From: Sphagnum magellanicum
Lineage: Eukaryota > Streptophyta > Sphagnopsida > Sphagnales > Sphagnaceae
Direction of reading: 5' to 3'
DNA: 64,000 nucleotides
Assembly: GCA_021904315.1 (NCBI GenBank)
Contig: CM038920.1
Location: 15,190,001-15,254,000 of the forward strand
A program made the position numbers and the translations under genes. Below the pieces are notes generated by a model. The model was not told where the DNA came from. It worked only from the letters and a program-made list of their open reading frames with translations, and did no database searches. This document shows, piece after piece, positions 38,159-49,543 of the stretch (position 1 is the stretch's first letter; every line of letters begins with the position of its first letter).

Positions 38159-41100
38159 CACTAAAAGAAAAACATGTATTTTCGATTGCTCTTTGCGACT
38201 AAATTTTAGTCGCAAGAGACATTTTGCAACTAAAATCCTTTTAGTCACCTAAGACAAGTCGCATGTGATAAACTAGTTGCAAATGACAAAGAGTATTGTA
38301 TGAAAGAAAAAGTCAACAAATACATTTCATCCTTTGACTCCATTGTATACGTAATGTCACATGCGATTAATATGTAATTATCTTGGTCACAATTGAAAGC
38401 AAATCATGTGTTGCCACGTGTTTTAATATATGATTATTATTATTATTATTATTTTGAAATAATCTAAGACGTTCAATTCAAAGACTTAGATGATCTTATA
38501 TTATAACACGTGGCCCAATGTAAATATGCCACATGGCATTAAAAAAAAATAATTTAATAAAAATATTAATATTAGGTTGGTAGGTACATAAATAGGTGCC
38601 TACAATCTTTACATACCTACTTAAGTAAAAAAATAAATAGGTAGGTTTTACCTTCCTAGGCTAAATACCTATTCATATAAATAGGTACTTAAATACGTAG
38701 GTACATAGGCTGACCTAGATTGGTAAGTCAAGCTAGGTACTTACCTAACTAAATAGATATGTAGGTTGGGGAGGTATGTACTTTAGAATTGTGCATTATT
38801 TGTTTTTTTGTTTTGGGTTGAACCTTTTAATTAGCTCATCCCATGTGCACAAACTTCTTAATGTGAAATTGCATGGGCACACCCTTTTGTTTATATAGTG
38901 TTCAAAATAGGAATGGTGAACAAACAATATGGGATAAGTTTTGAAGTTGCAACTTCCTTATAAACTAAATTGTAATTCCAAAATTTTCTTCATCCTTTAC
39001 TTTTAGGGTTTTTAGATTTTTAAACAATTCAAGTACTAGATAATTAAATAATCATTGAATTCATAATGATGGAATTTACATATATTTAAATTATAAACTA
39101 TACACTACAAATATTCAGTATTCATTATCAATTACTTAAATAAGTAATACCTTCTTCATATTTGACAAACTAGCTATCTAGTTACTCATAAGTTATTAAT
39201 ACATAACTCATAAATAATAAAATATTTAAAAATATTTAATTACTTTTCAGAATCTGATCGAACTATATATAATATAATTAATATGAAATTAGTTTAATGA
39301 CTAAAATTTAAAATTAAATATTTTAAATATTTAATTTAAAATTATATATCATGAATTAAAAATTGTTATTAGAAAATAAATTCTTACACAAAATTTTGAA
39401 AAATTATTATTCAACTAACTACATTATTTATTGTATAACAAAATTTATTGTTGTAAAAATTATTATAAGTCAAATAATTTTTTTCTCTTGGTAATTATTA
39501 ACTATAAATACAATAATTTGTTAAACATAATATTAATTTTCATAATTACTGTAAAATTACTATAAAATATTTATCATAGATGATTAATCACAGAATTTTT
39601 AAAGATAATATTATTGTATAATAATTCGTGAAATTAAAATCAGTAAAATAATTATTCTAACTACACTATAATTTTTCCAAATTTTTAATTCAAGTTTGAA
39701 GTTATAAATTAAAGAGTGTGAATAATTATGTTCAATTAGAAAATAATCATGCACATACTAATTAATTCTTATATGAAGTAATTACAATGATTTTAAAGTA
39801 ATGTCACATTAATTTAATTAATTAATTTCTTCTAATATAAGAATATAAATTATATAATATACAAATCTATGTCATAACAATAATTATTTAGTGTCACTTA
39901 GATTTAATAAACATAATCATTTATAACTATTTATAAAAGTGATTTATTATGGATAGCACTAGTAGAAAAAACCTTTGAAATTCAATCAATAATTTTTTGA
40001 ATCAAAATATAAATTTAAGATTCTAAAATAGTAATTCAGAATTTAAATATCAGTTTTTTGAAGTTTTTAAAAGTTAAATAACAAATTTCAAAATTGAAAT
40101 GTTAACTTTCAGATTCAAATAATAATATTCAAAATTAAAATTTACATTTGAAGACTCAATTAATAATTTTCTGAATTGAAATATTAATTTTGAGAATCCA
40201 AAATAATAATTTGGAATTCCAATTTCAATTTTCAAGTCAAATAATTTCTTAAAATTTAAATTTTAAACTTCAAAATTCAATTACCAAATTTCAAGTTGAA
40301 ATAAAAATATTTAAAATCAAGTTGCCAATTTTTAGAATCAATAAAGTTTTTTAAATTGATATGATAATTTTTAGATTCAAAAATAATAATTTAGAATTCA
40401 AATATCAGTTTTTAGATCAAATAATTTTTTTGAATTTAAATAACAATTTTCAGAATTGACATGTTAATTTTCATATTCAAATAACAATATTCAAAATTGA
40501 AATGTCCATTTTTAGACTCAATTACTAATTTTCAGACTTGAAGTATTAATTTTGAAAATCTAAAATAATAATTTGGAATTCAGTTTCGAATTAAATGATT
40601 ATTTAAAATATAAATGAAAAGTTTTCATAGCTGAAATATAAAATTTCATATTCACATAAAAATATTCAAAATTAAATGGAATATTCAAAATATTTCATTT
40701 TTATGATCAATTAGTAATTTCTGGATTCGAAAATATTAATTTAGAATTCAAAATTAATTTTAAAATAAAATCAGTCTTTTTGAATTGAAAATATCATATT
40801 CAAATCAAAAATTTCAAATTTAAATAATGTTTTAAACAATTGAAATAACAATTTTGAGATTTGAATAAAAAAATTCAAAGTTCAAATATTAATTTTGCGA
40901 TTCATTATATGAACAATATACATATGTATGCATATTATATATATATAAAATTTTAGTACATACATTAAAATATACCCTTATGTCATTGTAGAATACCTTT
41001 AGGATGCAACGAATTTGGTGACTATTGCCACTAATGGGACATATCAACTTATTAATGGATGAAAATAAATGTAAAATTGATGTAACCAATGGGATGAAAT

Positions 41101-41250
41101 TTCTAATAGTTGCATCATAGTTGTGAAAATGACCAAAATAGTTGAAGTTGGTTTTGTAGTTGCAAATATTTTCAAATCTAGTCGCAAATGACTATAAGTT
41201 GCATGTAGTTGTAAATTGAATGGTTACATTTTGGCTGATTTCTATTAGTG
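38159..41250 (-). mobile_element. Non-autonomous CACTA-type element C, 3.1 kb, inverted
   Basis: On the plus strand it starts CACTAAAAGAAAAACATG and ends GATTTCTATTAGTG, flanked by GGT on both sides (38156-38158 and 41251-41253). Read on the minus strand it aligns with elements A and B along their length: subterminal AGTCGCAA repeats, the degenerate 30-bp ATTTGAA units (about 39960-40900), the CTAC/GTAG core (38590-38790) and the ACACGTGGC motif. At 39959 an internal CACTAGTAGAAAAAA mirrors the internal end-like sequence in element A. No transposase. Confidence 0.93.
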
Positions 41251-43276
41251 GGTAAATATCATGTGCACAATTTAATAAATAGAGCAAAGATGTGTCTAAA
41301 TGCAAATGTAATCAAATTTGGTTGAAATTGGCAATGTACATATTATATGTATAAAGGATTAAAATGTGTATCTATCAATTATTATTGAATAGACTAGAAG
41401 TTTATGTTAAATCGGCCAAAGAAAGTAAATGCAATTACTACAAAATGTACTAGGACAATTTTTTCCCCTAGTCTACCCCCTTTGTTTTAGTTGACAATGT
41501 GTTTAATTATCATTGTATATTTGAATATTTAGGAAATTTTCAATAATAAAATGTAATTAATTATTGTTAGACTTCTAAATAAATTTGTTTAATTGACTGG
41601 AAACAATCTACATCAGAATTACATATTAGTTTATATATTAAGCTTAGTAAATACCAACTATATTTATATCTTAATATAATTTTCATGTAAGTCTAGTTGT
41701 TTTGCCCTAGGAAGTTCATGTGATGCACATAATAAGTCCCAAAATGGTACTATCACTCCATGAAATGATTTTCAATCAAAGAGGCACTAAGCCAAATGGT
41801 GCCCATTAAGTCTGTCAATTTCCACTAGCACATCTTACAAAATGGGATGTAAATTCATGATAAAAGTTCTAGTTTATATTAACAATTTCCTCATCATTTT
41901 GACCTAAAGTTCCCTAATACACATAATTTCATAAAATATCAATGTGTTAAGGGGTAGAAATTTCTAAACTAACTAGATTAAGGCCATATGCATCAAGCTA
42001 ATGACTTAGAATAATTATTAATGGTAGACTTTAAGTTAGTAGCATCCCTTAGTAATAATATAATTGTTTAATTTAATATGATATTAACATGTTTTTAATG
42101 GACAAATAAATTATATAAGTTTTCCCATTGCTTACAAGTCTTCAAAATCTATTTTATTTCAATGTATAATAATAATAATAATATTTAATTTATCAAATAC
42201 ACAGGATAGGTGAATTAGATATATATTGCCAAATTTAATATCATGAATAACAAATTTGGTGCATGGAATCTAAATTTGAATGTTGGAAGAAAATATTCAA
42301 TTTGAAGTGTTTATAATGGTTAATGTTGGGTAGGTTTGATTACATGGGGCTTGTGGATGGATAGTAGGAACAAAAGGTGATGAGCCATGAAAAGGTTGAA
42401 AAAAAACTATCAAAAGTTTTATGTGTTCTTGGGGCAACCCAATGCAATGTGTTGTCGAGGAATATATAAGTTTGTGTTACATAAGGAAGTGCTTAGGGGG
42501 GGGGAGGTGTTAATATGTTGCATTGCTTTGAATGAGGATGAAGTGGCTCTATTGAATTTGGTTTTAAACTTTTCTATAAAACCCAACTAGTGAATAATCC
42601 AATTTTTTGCACTTAGGTTGACAACAATTGTCAATTTGTTTTGTAATATGTTGGATTAATTGATAGATGGGGAATGAAGGGGTTTGGAATTGGATCTTGT
42701 TTGCAGATCAATGGTGCATGAGTTGATAGACTTAAAGTTGAAATAATTATATCATGTGTATGCTTACTCATAATCATGATGGTGCTAGTCACATACATGC
42801 ACATACAATTTTGACATGAGTTTTGAATGTGGTTTGTGAACACCAAAATTTCATAAGGTTTTCATATTATATAACATCATGCTTAAAGTGCCACATGCAC
42901 CTAGTATATACTAGGCGGTAGTTGCAAAATGTGGTTCGGAAACACCAACATTCCATCAAATTTTCACACACAACATGCTTACAAACCACTTGGTAATTGT
43001 TTAAAGTTCCTTTTGGAAGTCCTACAATCTGCAAGTCTAGTCCTTAAAGCTAGTTTTAGACTTAAAAACCGAAATCTGTTTGTCAATTTATAATATAAAA
43101 CTAGTACCATTTCTAATACATGTTTTAAAAACTAAATGGGTGTATTATTTAGTATCATTTTGTGTGACAATAGGTTTTTGCATTGTACAAATTATTGATA
43201 TAATTCTCAAACTAATATTAGCTTGAAAATGTCACATTGATCTACCCTAAACCATTTTTATTTTTTGCAAGTCTAG
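41251..43276. other. No confident gene
   Basis: Part of the giant element beyond CACTA-type element C. A 67-codon plus frame at 42387-42590 and a 71-codon minus frame at 42846-42631 show no recognisable domain. Nothing else was seen. Confidence 0.4.
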
Positions 43277-43486
43277 TTGCCCCATAGATTCCTAATAAAG
43301 CACAGTGGCAAGATTGGCATGGAAGTGACAATGCGAGGAAAACACATTGAAGAAATCAAACACATGAGAATGTGTGCTATTAAAGGCAAAAAGATCAATG
43401 GGTCACCCAAAATAAGCATTGGGAAAGGATGGAAAGAGTTCAAAACAACTAATGAGTTGAAAGTAGGGGACCATCCTTCACTTTAA
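43277..43486 (+). pseudogene. B3 DNA-binding domain fragment
   Basis: A 69-codon frame reading like the middle and end of a plant B3 transcription-factor domain. IPHRF-like MPHRFLIKHSGKIG at residues 1-14 resembles the first strand and loop. KISIGKGWKEFKTTNELKVGD at about 46-66 matches the family's GWxxFxxxNxLxxGD signature. The ORF ends just after this, where the last strand should be. No upstream coding exon was found. Known B3 proteins bind DNA in development and hormone responses. This piece is too short and isolated to act alone and is probably a gene fragment carried inside the giant element. Confidence 0.55.
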
Positions 43487-46059
43487 ATAGTTGTAACATT
43501 GAAAATTGTAATGAGTTATTGCATTTTGAAGGATATTAAGTTGAAGGATAATTTATTTACAACTTTTTTTCAAATTTGATTTAACACCACAATGTGCATG
43601 AAAATGGCTAAAGAAAAGTCATTGTTTTTTAATACTTGATTATAGATGAATTATTTATTTATTTATTAATGTTTGTGAATTAAGGGGCACCCATCAAAAT
43701 AGTGGGCATTCACACTACAATAGTGGGCATCCACATCAAAATAATATCTTAACCATGTAGGTTAAACTCCAGTATATTTCAAGGAACATCAATGTGGGAG
43801 AGAAGGGATAAAGAGGGATAGTTGCCATCTTGTATTGAATTTGGAATGTTGGTCCTCTACTTGAGCAACCTTAAGGATACTAGTTCAAAACTTAACATGA
43901 AACGACAAAAGCAAGCCCAAAAACAAGGTGACTTACAAGATATTAAATTTATTGTATAACTAATGTCGAGTCGAGTCATTGATTTGTCACTAGCATTATA
44001 ACAAATATGGGTGATTATGCTATTAGGGTTTCATAGAATTCATGAAACCTAGTTGCACAAAAGGGTACTTAGGGCATGCCCATTGCCATGTGCATGACAT
44101 TGGGCCTTCATGGCAACCATGTATGACCCTATCATTCACATGTAAATTGCCATGTCATTGCTATGAAATGACATCATAGTGGACATTTTTTTATGGTCAA
44201 ATCTCCATTAACAAAGGATATACCACAAAGTAGAATCAAATTACAACCATGGAGTGCCAATTTTATTTTACATGTGTTGAAATATATTGTTACACAATTA
44301 TATTAGATAAATTTTATGTGTAAAAATGAATAAAATTTATAATTTCAAAAAATTCCTCGAGGCTTGGAAAATATTCCTTATAATTATTACGTGCCCCATT
44401 TATTTGACCCTTAATTTAAATGGAATAATATTCTTATAATATTATTAACCAAGGATGAGATATGAAAATATTCCATACCAAGGATTTGTGCAAATGTTAA
44501 TGATAATAGCCATTTTGTTAAATTCCATAAAATTTGCATAGTTTTGAAATTGAAAGGGGTGAGGAGTGCGGATGAAGAGGTTTGTTGAAATATTATAAAA
44601 TTAAAGGAGTAATAATATGTGCACCAATTTTCAAGCCAATTTTTAATCATATTTCCATTTAGTTTGTTTTAGTCTCCTATCCAAGTGAAATAACACATAT
44701 TTAATTACTTAAAAATTTTACAAAAGTTTGAAAATCCAAACAATAACTTGACAATGTTATATTTATTCAAACTTTCAATTATAAATCACCTAGTGGACAC
44801 TAGGACTAGAAGGAAAAGCTTTTTAAAAAAGAACAAAATTTAGCTTTGTGGGAATGTCCTTAAATCTATTCATGAAGGAAAAAATAAAATTCGGAAACAA
44901 TAATATGTAGGATTGTTGATCATGATTTATTGCAACAAGAACAAGATTTAATTTGAAAAATAAAATGCAAGACTCACATTATATAATAAGTCTAGTGTTA
45001 TATGATATCAAACTTTGAAAGAAAAAAAATTCAAAGTTATGAGTTAACTTCTTTTTTGGTGGACAAGTTGAAATCATGAGTTTATGATGATGCTGATGAT
45101 GAAAATAACAACATGGTGCAATGTTGTAATGTTGGCTGAAAAAATCATAGATTCGACTACATGTTGAGCTAAAAACAAATCTAATTGTGCAAATGTTCTA
45201 TTTCTCATAGTTGTTGATCCTTTTTAATCAACAATAGTTATGGAAATAAAACATTTGCACAATTAGATTTGTTTTTAACTTAACAATACAATTCAATCTA
45301 TAATTTATTTTTAGTTGTCATTGCAATACGTGTGTCAAGTTGTTAAGTTGTTGTTTTTTAGAAAAAATCTACAACCCTAAATTCAAAACCTTAAACCATA
45401 ACCTCAAACCCCCTAAACTTTAAAAAATAGAAATATGTTGAATGGTACACTACATCCAAACTAAAATATGACTCATTTATAACAACATAAACAATTATGA
45501 CATGGTGGCCATTAAGAAGATGATTTTAAAAAGAAACAAAATCTTGAAAAATTTAGTAAAAAATGTAAGTTATAATGTAACAATTTTGATTTTTGTTGGG
45601 TAAAATGCTTTCAACACAAAAAAATGAAATGTAATAATATACACAGAAAAATTATATATAATGTTGCATTCCATTTTTTTGTGTTGAAAACAAACATATA
45701 TATAGACACATAGAAACTAATTAACTAATTAAACTACAACTTTATATTTTAGCTTCAAATTCATATTTGAACTATGTTGAATTATTTTTTTAAAAACATA
45801 CAAACATAATATCCACACGAAACAAACATACAAAACATCCACATGAAACAACATAAACAAGTTGAAGAAGAGACACCATTTCAATTTTGATGTAAAAAAA
45901 AAAGGTTATGTTTTTGCAAAGTGTATTTTGTGAGATTCATTGAAGGATTTAATATCAACATTGGGAAGGAATAACACTGATGCGAGAAAATATGAATCAA
46001 AGTTGAGAAAACACCCCTTGCATCAATAGTCATGTAGAAGCTTATACCATACTTGGAGG
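43487..46059. other. No gene seen
   Basis: A/T-rich interior of the giant element. Isolated GTGG-type palindromes lie at 44788-44804 (CCTAGTGGACACTAGG) and near 45503. The phrase AGTGGGCATTCACA is repeated near 43700-43730. No supported reading frame. Confidence 0.45.
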
Positions 46060-47600
46060 TCTGAGTCTATGTGGTCCAAAGATGAATTCCTCTACATTAT
46101 CCATGACAAAATGGATCATGCAAAAACTACACTCCCAAGGTTGTAGGTGGCGAGCAAAATGATTTGTGGGCTTAGACAATCACCCATTATGTTGATGGGT
46201 ATGATAGCCCGTCGTCATGTCAATGAGATATATGCACAAATTCCAATCAGTTGTGGCTTAATGATCCCAATTTTACAATTGGGTCATTGTTGTGGCTTTT
46301 TCGAACTTTGGAGAAAGCTCAAGCTTGCGAGTCTAAAATGTTGCTTGAGCACCCTCCCCAAAATGCACTTTTTGCATGTCTTTTGCAAGGAAAATCTCAT
46401 TGTATAATTGAATTAAAAACACCAAGTCAAAGTGTGGGCCCCAAATTATGGCCAATTTTTTTTTGCTTCAAATGGTTAATTGTGTGAAGGATAATAAAAA
46501 TAGGTATTCGTTAGCATTTCTTTTGTTATTGACGGCTAGGGAAGTGTTTGAGGAGGTTAAGTTGGGATTCCTTGTGGTTGGTCATACACATGAAGATATT
46601 GATGGATGCTTTGGATATTTGTCTAGAAAGTTAAGAAAATAGAACAATTATATTTTGGTAGATTTGATGAAGGCTTTCATGGTCTCACAAGAAAGATCTT
46701 TCATTTTGCAATTGATTCAAAAAATTCCAAATTTAAAAACCTAGGTCCTTAGTTGTTTAAAGGATGGTTCAGAAACTTTAGTAGGGCATATTAATATGCA
46801 TATTTTTAGATCTTTTGTGGATTCATTTTGTTGGCTTGTGATGCAGTATAAAGTTTCACCAACCGTTAGCATTTGGACTCCCATAGAAAGGCCTCCAATC
46901 GAATTATGGAAAACTAATGCAAATGGATCTCCAAAGCTACCTACTGGGGTTCCTAGCCCTGTTCCATATTGCCCAATTTGGGGCCATGATGTAACGAGGT
47001 CAATGGAAAGGGAGAAGTTTATCAATGCTAGACTGTCTAAATACATGGAACTTTGGAAACAAGGCATTGAACAAAGTGTAACTTATGTGATGAAGATGAG
47101 TTCGTATGTGGATTACTAGGAGCATATTTGATTACATTTGTCAAAACCTTTGCCTGCTCTAGGGTCGACTCTTTTGGAGGGCTTTTGGCCTTTTAGCAAT
47201 TGGAAGTTGAATTATGTAATAGTTGAGTTGTCGTCCACAACATTGGTCATTGATTCGAATGACCCGATCATTCATCCTTATTATGGGCCCAACAATTTGA
47301 AGAAGGTTCTCACATACACCTTGTTTAGAGATATCAATAATGGAGATTTTATTTTCGTGAGGCCTCATGATCCTTTCCTTGTCCCTATTTAGTTGAAGAA
47401 CACATAATGATGTTGTTAAGGATGATTAATATGAAAATTTCAAAATGGTGAGGGTGCAATGGTGGGTCATAGTGAAAAACGGGTCAAATTTGGATGAACA
47501 ATGTTTGTATAAAGATTGTTGGAACGGCAAGTAGAAATGTAATTTGGTAGATCCAAAACAATGGCTCGAGATTACAACTGTTCTTTTTTTTTTACCTTCA
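46060..47600 (+). pseudogene. Transposase-candidate relic with HTHEDID motif
   Basis: Three frames of the plus strand join as one broken protein of about 500 residues. An N-terminal part (46080-46440, two frames) contains IIHDKMDHAK-like and LLWLFRTLEKAQ text. The core 46448-46642 contains NCVKDNKNRY then LGFLVVGHTHEDIDGCF. The C-terminal part (46796-47392) contains YCPIWGHDVTRSME and DINNGDFIFVRPHDP, with a further frame to about 47600 carrying MVRVQWW. Stops at 46640, 46743, 47117 and 47390 and at least two frameshifts inactivate it. The DN...HTHEDID arrangement resembles the uncharacterised family I recall as DUF7869 and could be a nuclease fold with acidic residues. An Asp usual before the NCVKDN segment appears to be Val. 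It is the best candidate for the giant element's own transposase. Confidence 0.55.
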
Positions 47601-48937
47601 TGAAAAAAAATACAACAAACAAAAGTCAAATTACTATTTCTAATAATTGTTCTTCTTGAGTGAAAGTGAATTTGGAGGTTGCTAATGCATCCAATAATTT
47701 GTAAAATATGTTTGTGTTATTTAATGAATTTAGTTATAATATATCAAATTATTCATATGTATTTTTGAGTATCCATAATTAGTATCAATCTATTGCTAAC
47801 ATTGGTGTCTTTTAATGTGTGAATTTTTTAATAATTATTTTTTTAGGCGAAGTTAAAAATTGGACTTCTAATTTTTCGCTTTTCAAACCAATAATATACT
47901 TTGTTACACCTAGTGGCCACAAGGACAAATGGTACATAAAATTTTAATCTACTAAAAAATGTTTCACTATGAACACCATTTTTGGATTTGTAAATAGGCA
48001 TGGATTTGTGGATAGGCACAATTGTTTTTTTAAAAAACTCAATGGATTGAGTTTCTCTTTGTGATTATTGGTTACATTCTTATTATTTTTATTTGATGTA
48101 TCATCTAGCAGTGGAATAATAAATTGTTGTGTTTTTGTGTTTGATGAAATGTAATTTTGTTCATTGTAAACAATTTTGTGTACAATGTTCTTTTTAGTCA
48201 TGATTAGTGATATTTGTTGTTGCACATGAACCTTAATCCCTAGTGGCCATTAGGCGTTTGTTTTTTTGTTTCATGACATTGATTCCAAATTTATTATGAG
48301 TTTTTGTATTTTTGGGTTCTTTTGTGTTAGATGTAGCATATTTTTAAACAAATTTTTATCATAAAAAATATTGTGTGGCATTAACATGGTATTAAGGAAT
48401 TTGTTTATTGCAAAAATTTGTGTGTGTATATTGTTAGATACTAGTTTTCGATATATATTTTTGAGACATTAACCTTAATCGCTGGTGGCCACCAGGCTTC
48501 TACCTTTTTTTTCATGGTATGAGTAACAACTTTGGATCCATAGACATTATTGTGATTAATGAATTGGCACATGTTGTGCTTAGTTTTTTAATTTAATAAA
48601 TATAATTAAATTTTTTTCTTATGAATAAAAATACAATTTGATTTCTAACCTCGATAATGAATAACCTATAATTTTCACTTGGTGGGCATTAGGCAAAATA
48701 TTCTTTTCATCATATGAATATATTCATTTTGAAATTATCATATTATATTTGTTATTTCTTTCATGCCCCTTAATGTATAAAAACAATGATTGAAAATGTT
48801 CTAAAAAAAATTTGGTATGAATTTTTTTGAGACTCAACGTATACATGGATGCAAGATTGTTGTTTTTACTTAAATGTAAGGTTACATTTCTTAAATATGG
48901 TGGCCACTAAGCAGAGTTCATACATCCACTAGGTTGG
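47601..48937. repeat. Right subterminal region with GTGGCCAC palindromes
   Basis: No gene. Palindromic sites lie near 47908 (CCTAGTGGCCAC), 48239 (CCTAGTGGCCATTAGGC), 48483 (GGTGGCCACCAGG), 48679 and 48898 (GGTGGCCACTAAGC), getting denser towards the right terminus, mirroring the left end. The minus-strand frames here are Asn/Lys-rich and unconvincing. Confidence 0.7.
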
Positions 48938-48986
48938 GTAAAGTCCTAAATTAACAATTTAGTCTTAAGTTAATTAAATATGTGTT
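48938..48986 (-). repeat. Right terminal inverted repeat of the giant element
   Basis: 49 bp that, on the minus strand, read AACACATATTTAATTAA, then about 18 extra bases, then TTTAGGACTTTAC. The outer 15 bp and the inner 13 bp pair with the left end at 20421-20448. CATA follows immediately. Confidence 0.82.
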
Positions 48987-49287
48987 CATACCTCTAGAGC
49001 TAGTTCAACACAGAATTGAGTTAGACACCTCAATCCCTCTAGCACATCAAGCAAGGTACAGATTGAACCTTAACTATATTGCAACTATCAAACAAGATAT
49101 TAACAAACTATTAATAGTAGGATTTATTTAATTAGTAGAGGCAGCTACATGGTTATCACTTATATTGGTAGTACCTAAAAATAATGGAAACTAAGAATCT
49201 ATGTAGGTTTCAAGAAGTTGAATAAAGCAACAAAAAAAATCCTTATCTTTTATCATTTTCTGATGAAGTACTAAACATTGTAGCAAG
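48987..49287 (+). pseudogene. Gypsy reverse transcriptase, N-terminal part
   Basis: Resumes the Gypsy frame with PLELVQHRIELDT and later LVVPKNNG (usually VVPKKNGK), with stops at TAA and TAG codons. A +1 shift near 49190 gives the next conserved stretch with KKLNKATKK and DEVLNIVA ending near 49284, where the MITE-like insert begins. Confidence 0.85.
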
Positions 49288-49539
49288 GTGGGTGAAAATC
49301 CTTTAAGGTGTACCACACGAAACAAAAAGTTTTTACTTTATATTTTGATCCTCATAAAAAATAATGAGTCAAAAGTTGTCAAAAATTTCAGAAGGACTAT
49401 ATTTTAAACCATTACAATTCTAGATTCCATCATAATCATCCATAAATGTGTCTTTACACGGTAAAAAAAGATTACATAAAAAAGATAGAAAAGGGTGACA
49501 TTGTGACAAGATTTTGGTACACTTTAAAAAATTTGTGCC
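49288..49539. mobile_element. MITE-like insertion, about 252 bp
   Basis: Sits between two adjoining motifs of the reverse transcriptase. The left end GTGGGTGAAAATCCTTTAAG and the reverse complement of the right end (GGCACAAATTTTTTAAAGTG) are similar, and both continue into GTGTACCA. CAAG occurs on each side (49284-49287 and 49540-49543) as a possible target duplication. No coding content. The superfamily is unknown and the exact ends are uncertain by a few bases. Confidence 0.5.
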
Positions 49540-49543
49540 CAAG

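Larger units (their letters stand above)
20421..48986. mobile_element. Giant 28.6-kb terminal-inverted-repeat element
   Basis: Inserted between the Gypsy codons ending at 20420 and starting at 48991. CATA occurs just before it (20417-20420) and just after it (48987-48990). Left end AACACATTTAATTAA and right end, read inward on the minus strand, AACACATATTTAATTAA, followed on both sides by TTTAGGACTTTAC. Deleting the element with one CATA gives an uninterrupted Gypsy reading frame across the site, with the family-typical order KGI then PLEL. Inside are GTGGCCAC palindromes near both ends, a 45-bp array, relics of several genes, and three later CACTA-type insertions totalling about 7.6 kb. A 4-bp target duplication with such termini fits a cut-and-paste DNA transposon. 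I cannot assign the superfamily. Confidence 0.85.

Noticed and set aside
42387..42590. 67-codon plus-strand frame as a gene
   Set aside because: No recognisable motif, no homologous context, and a poly-G run inside suggests chance.
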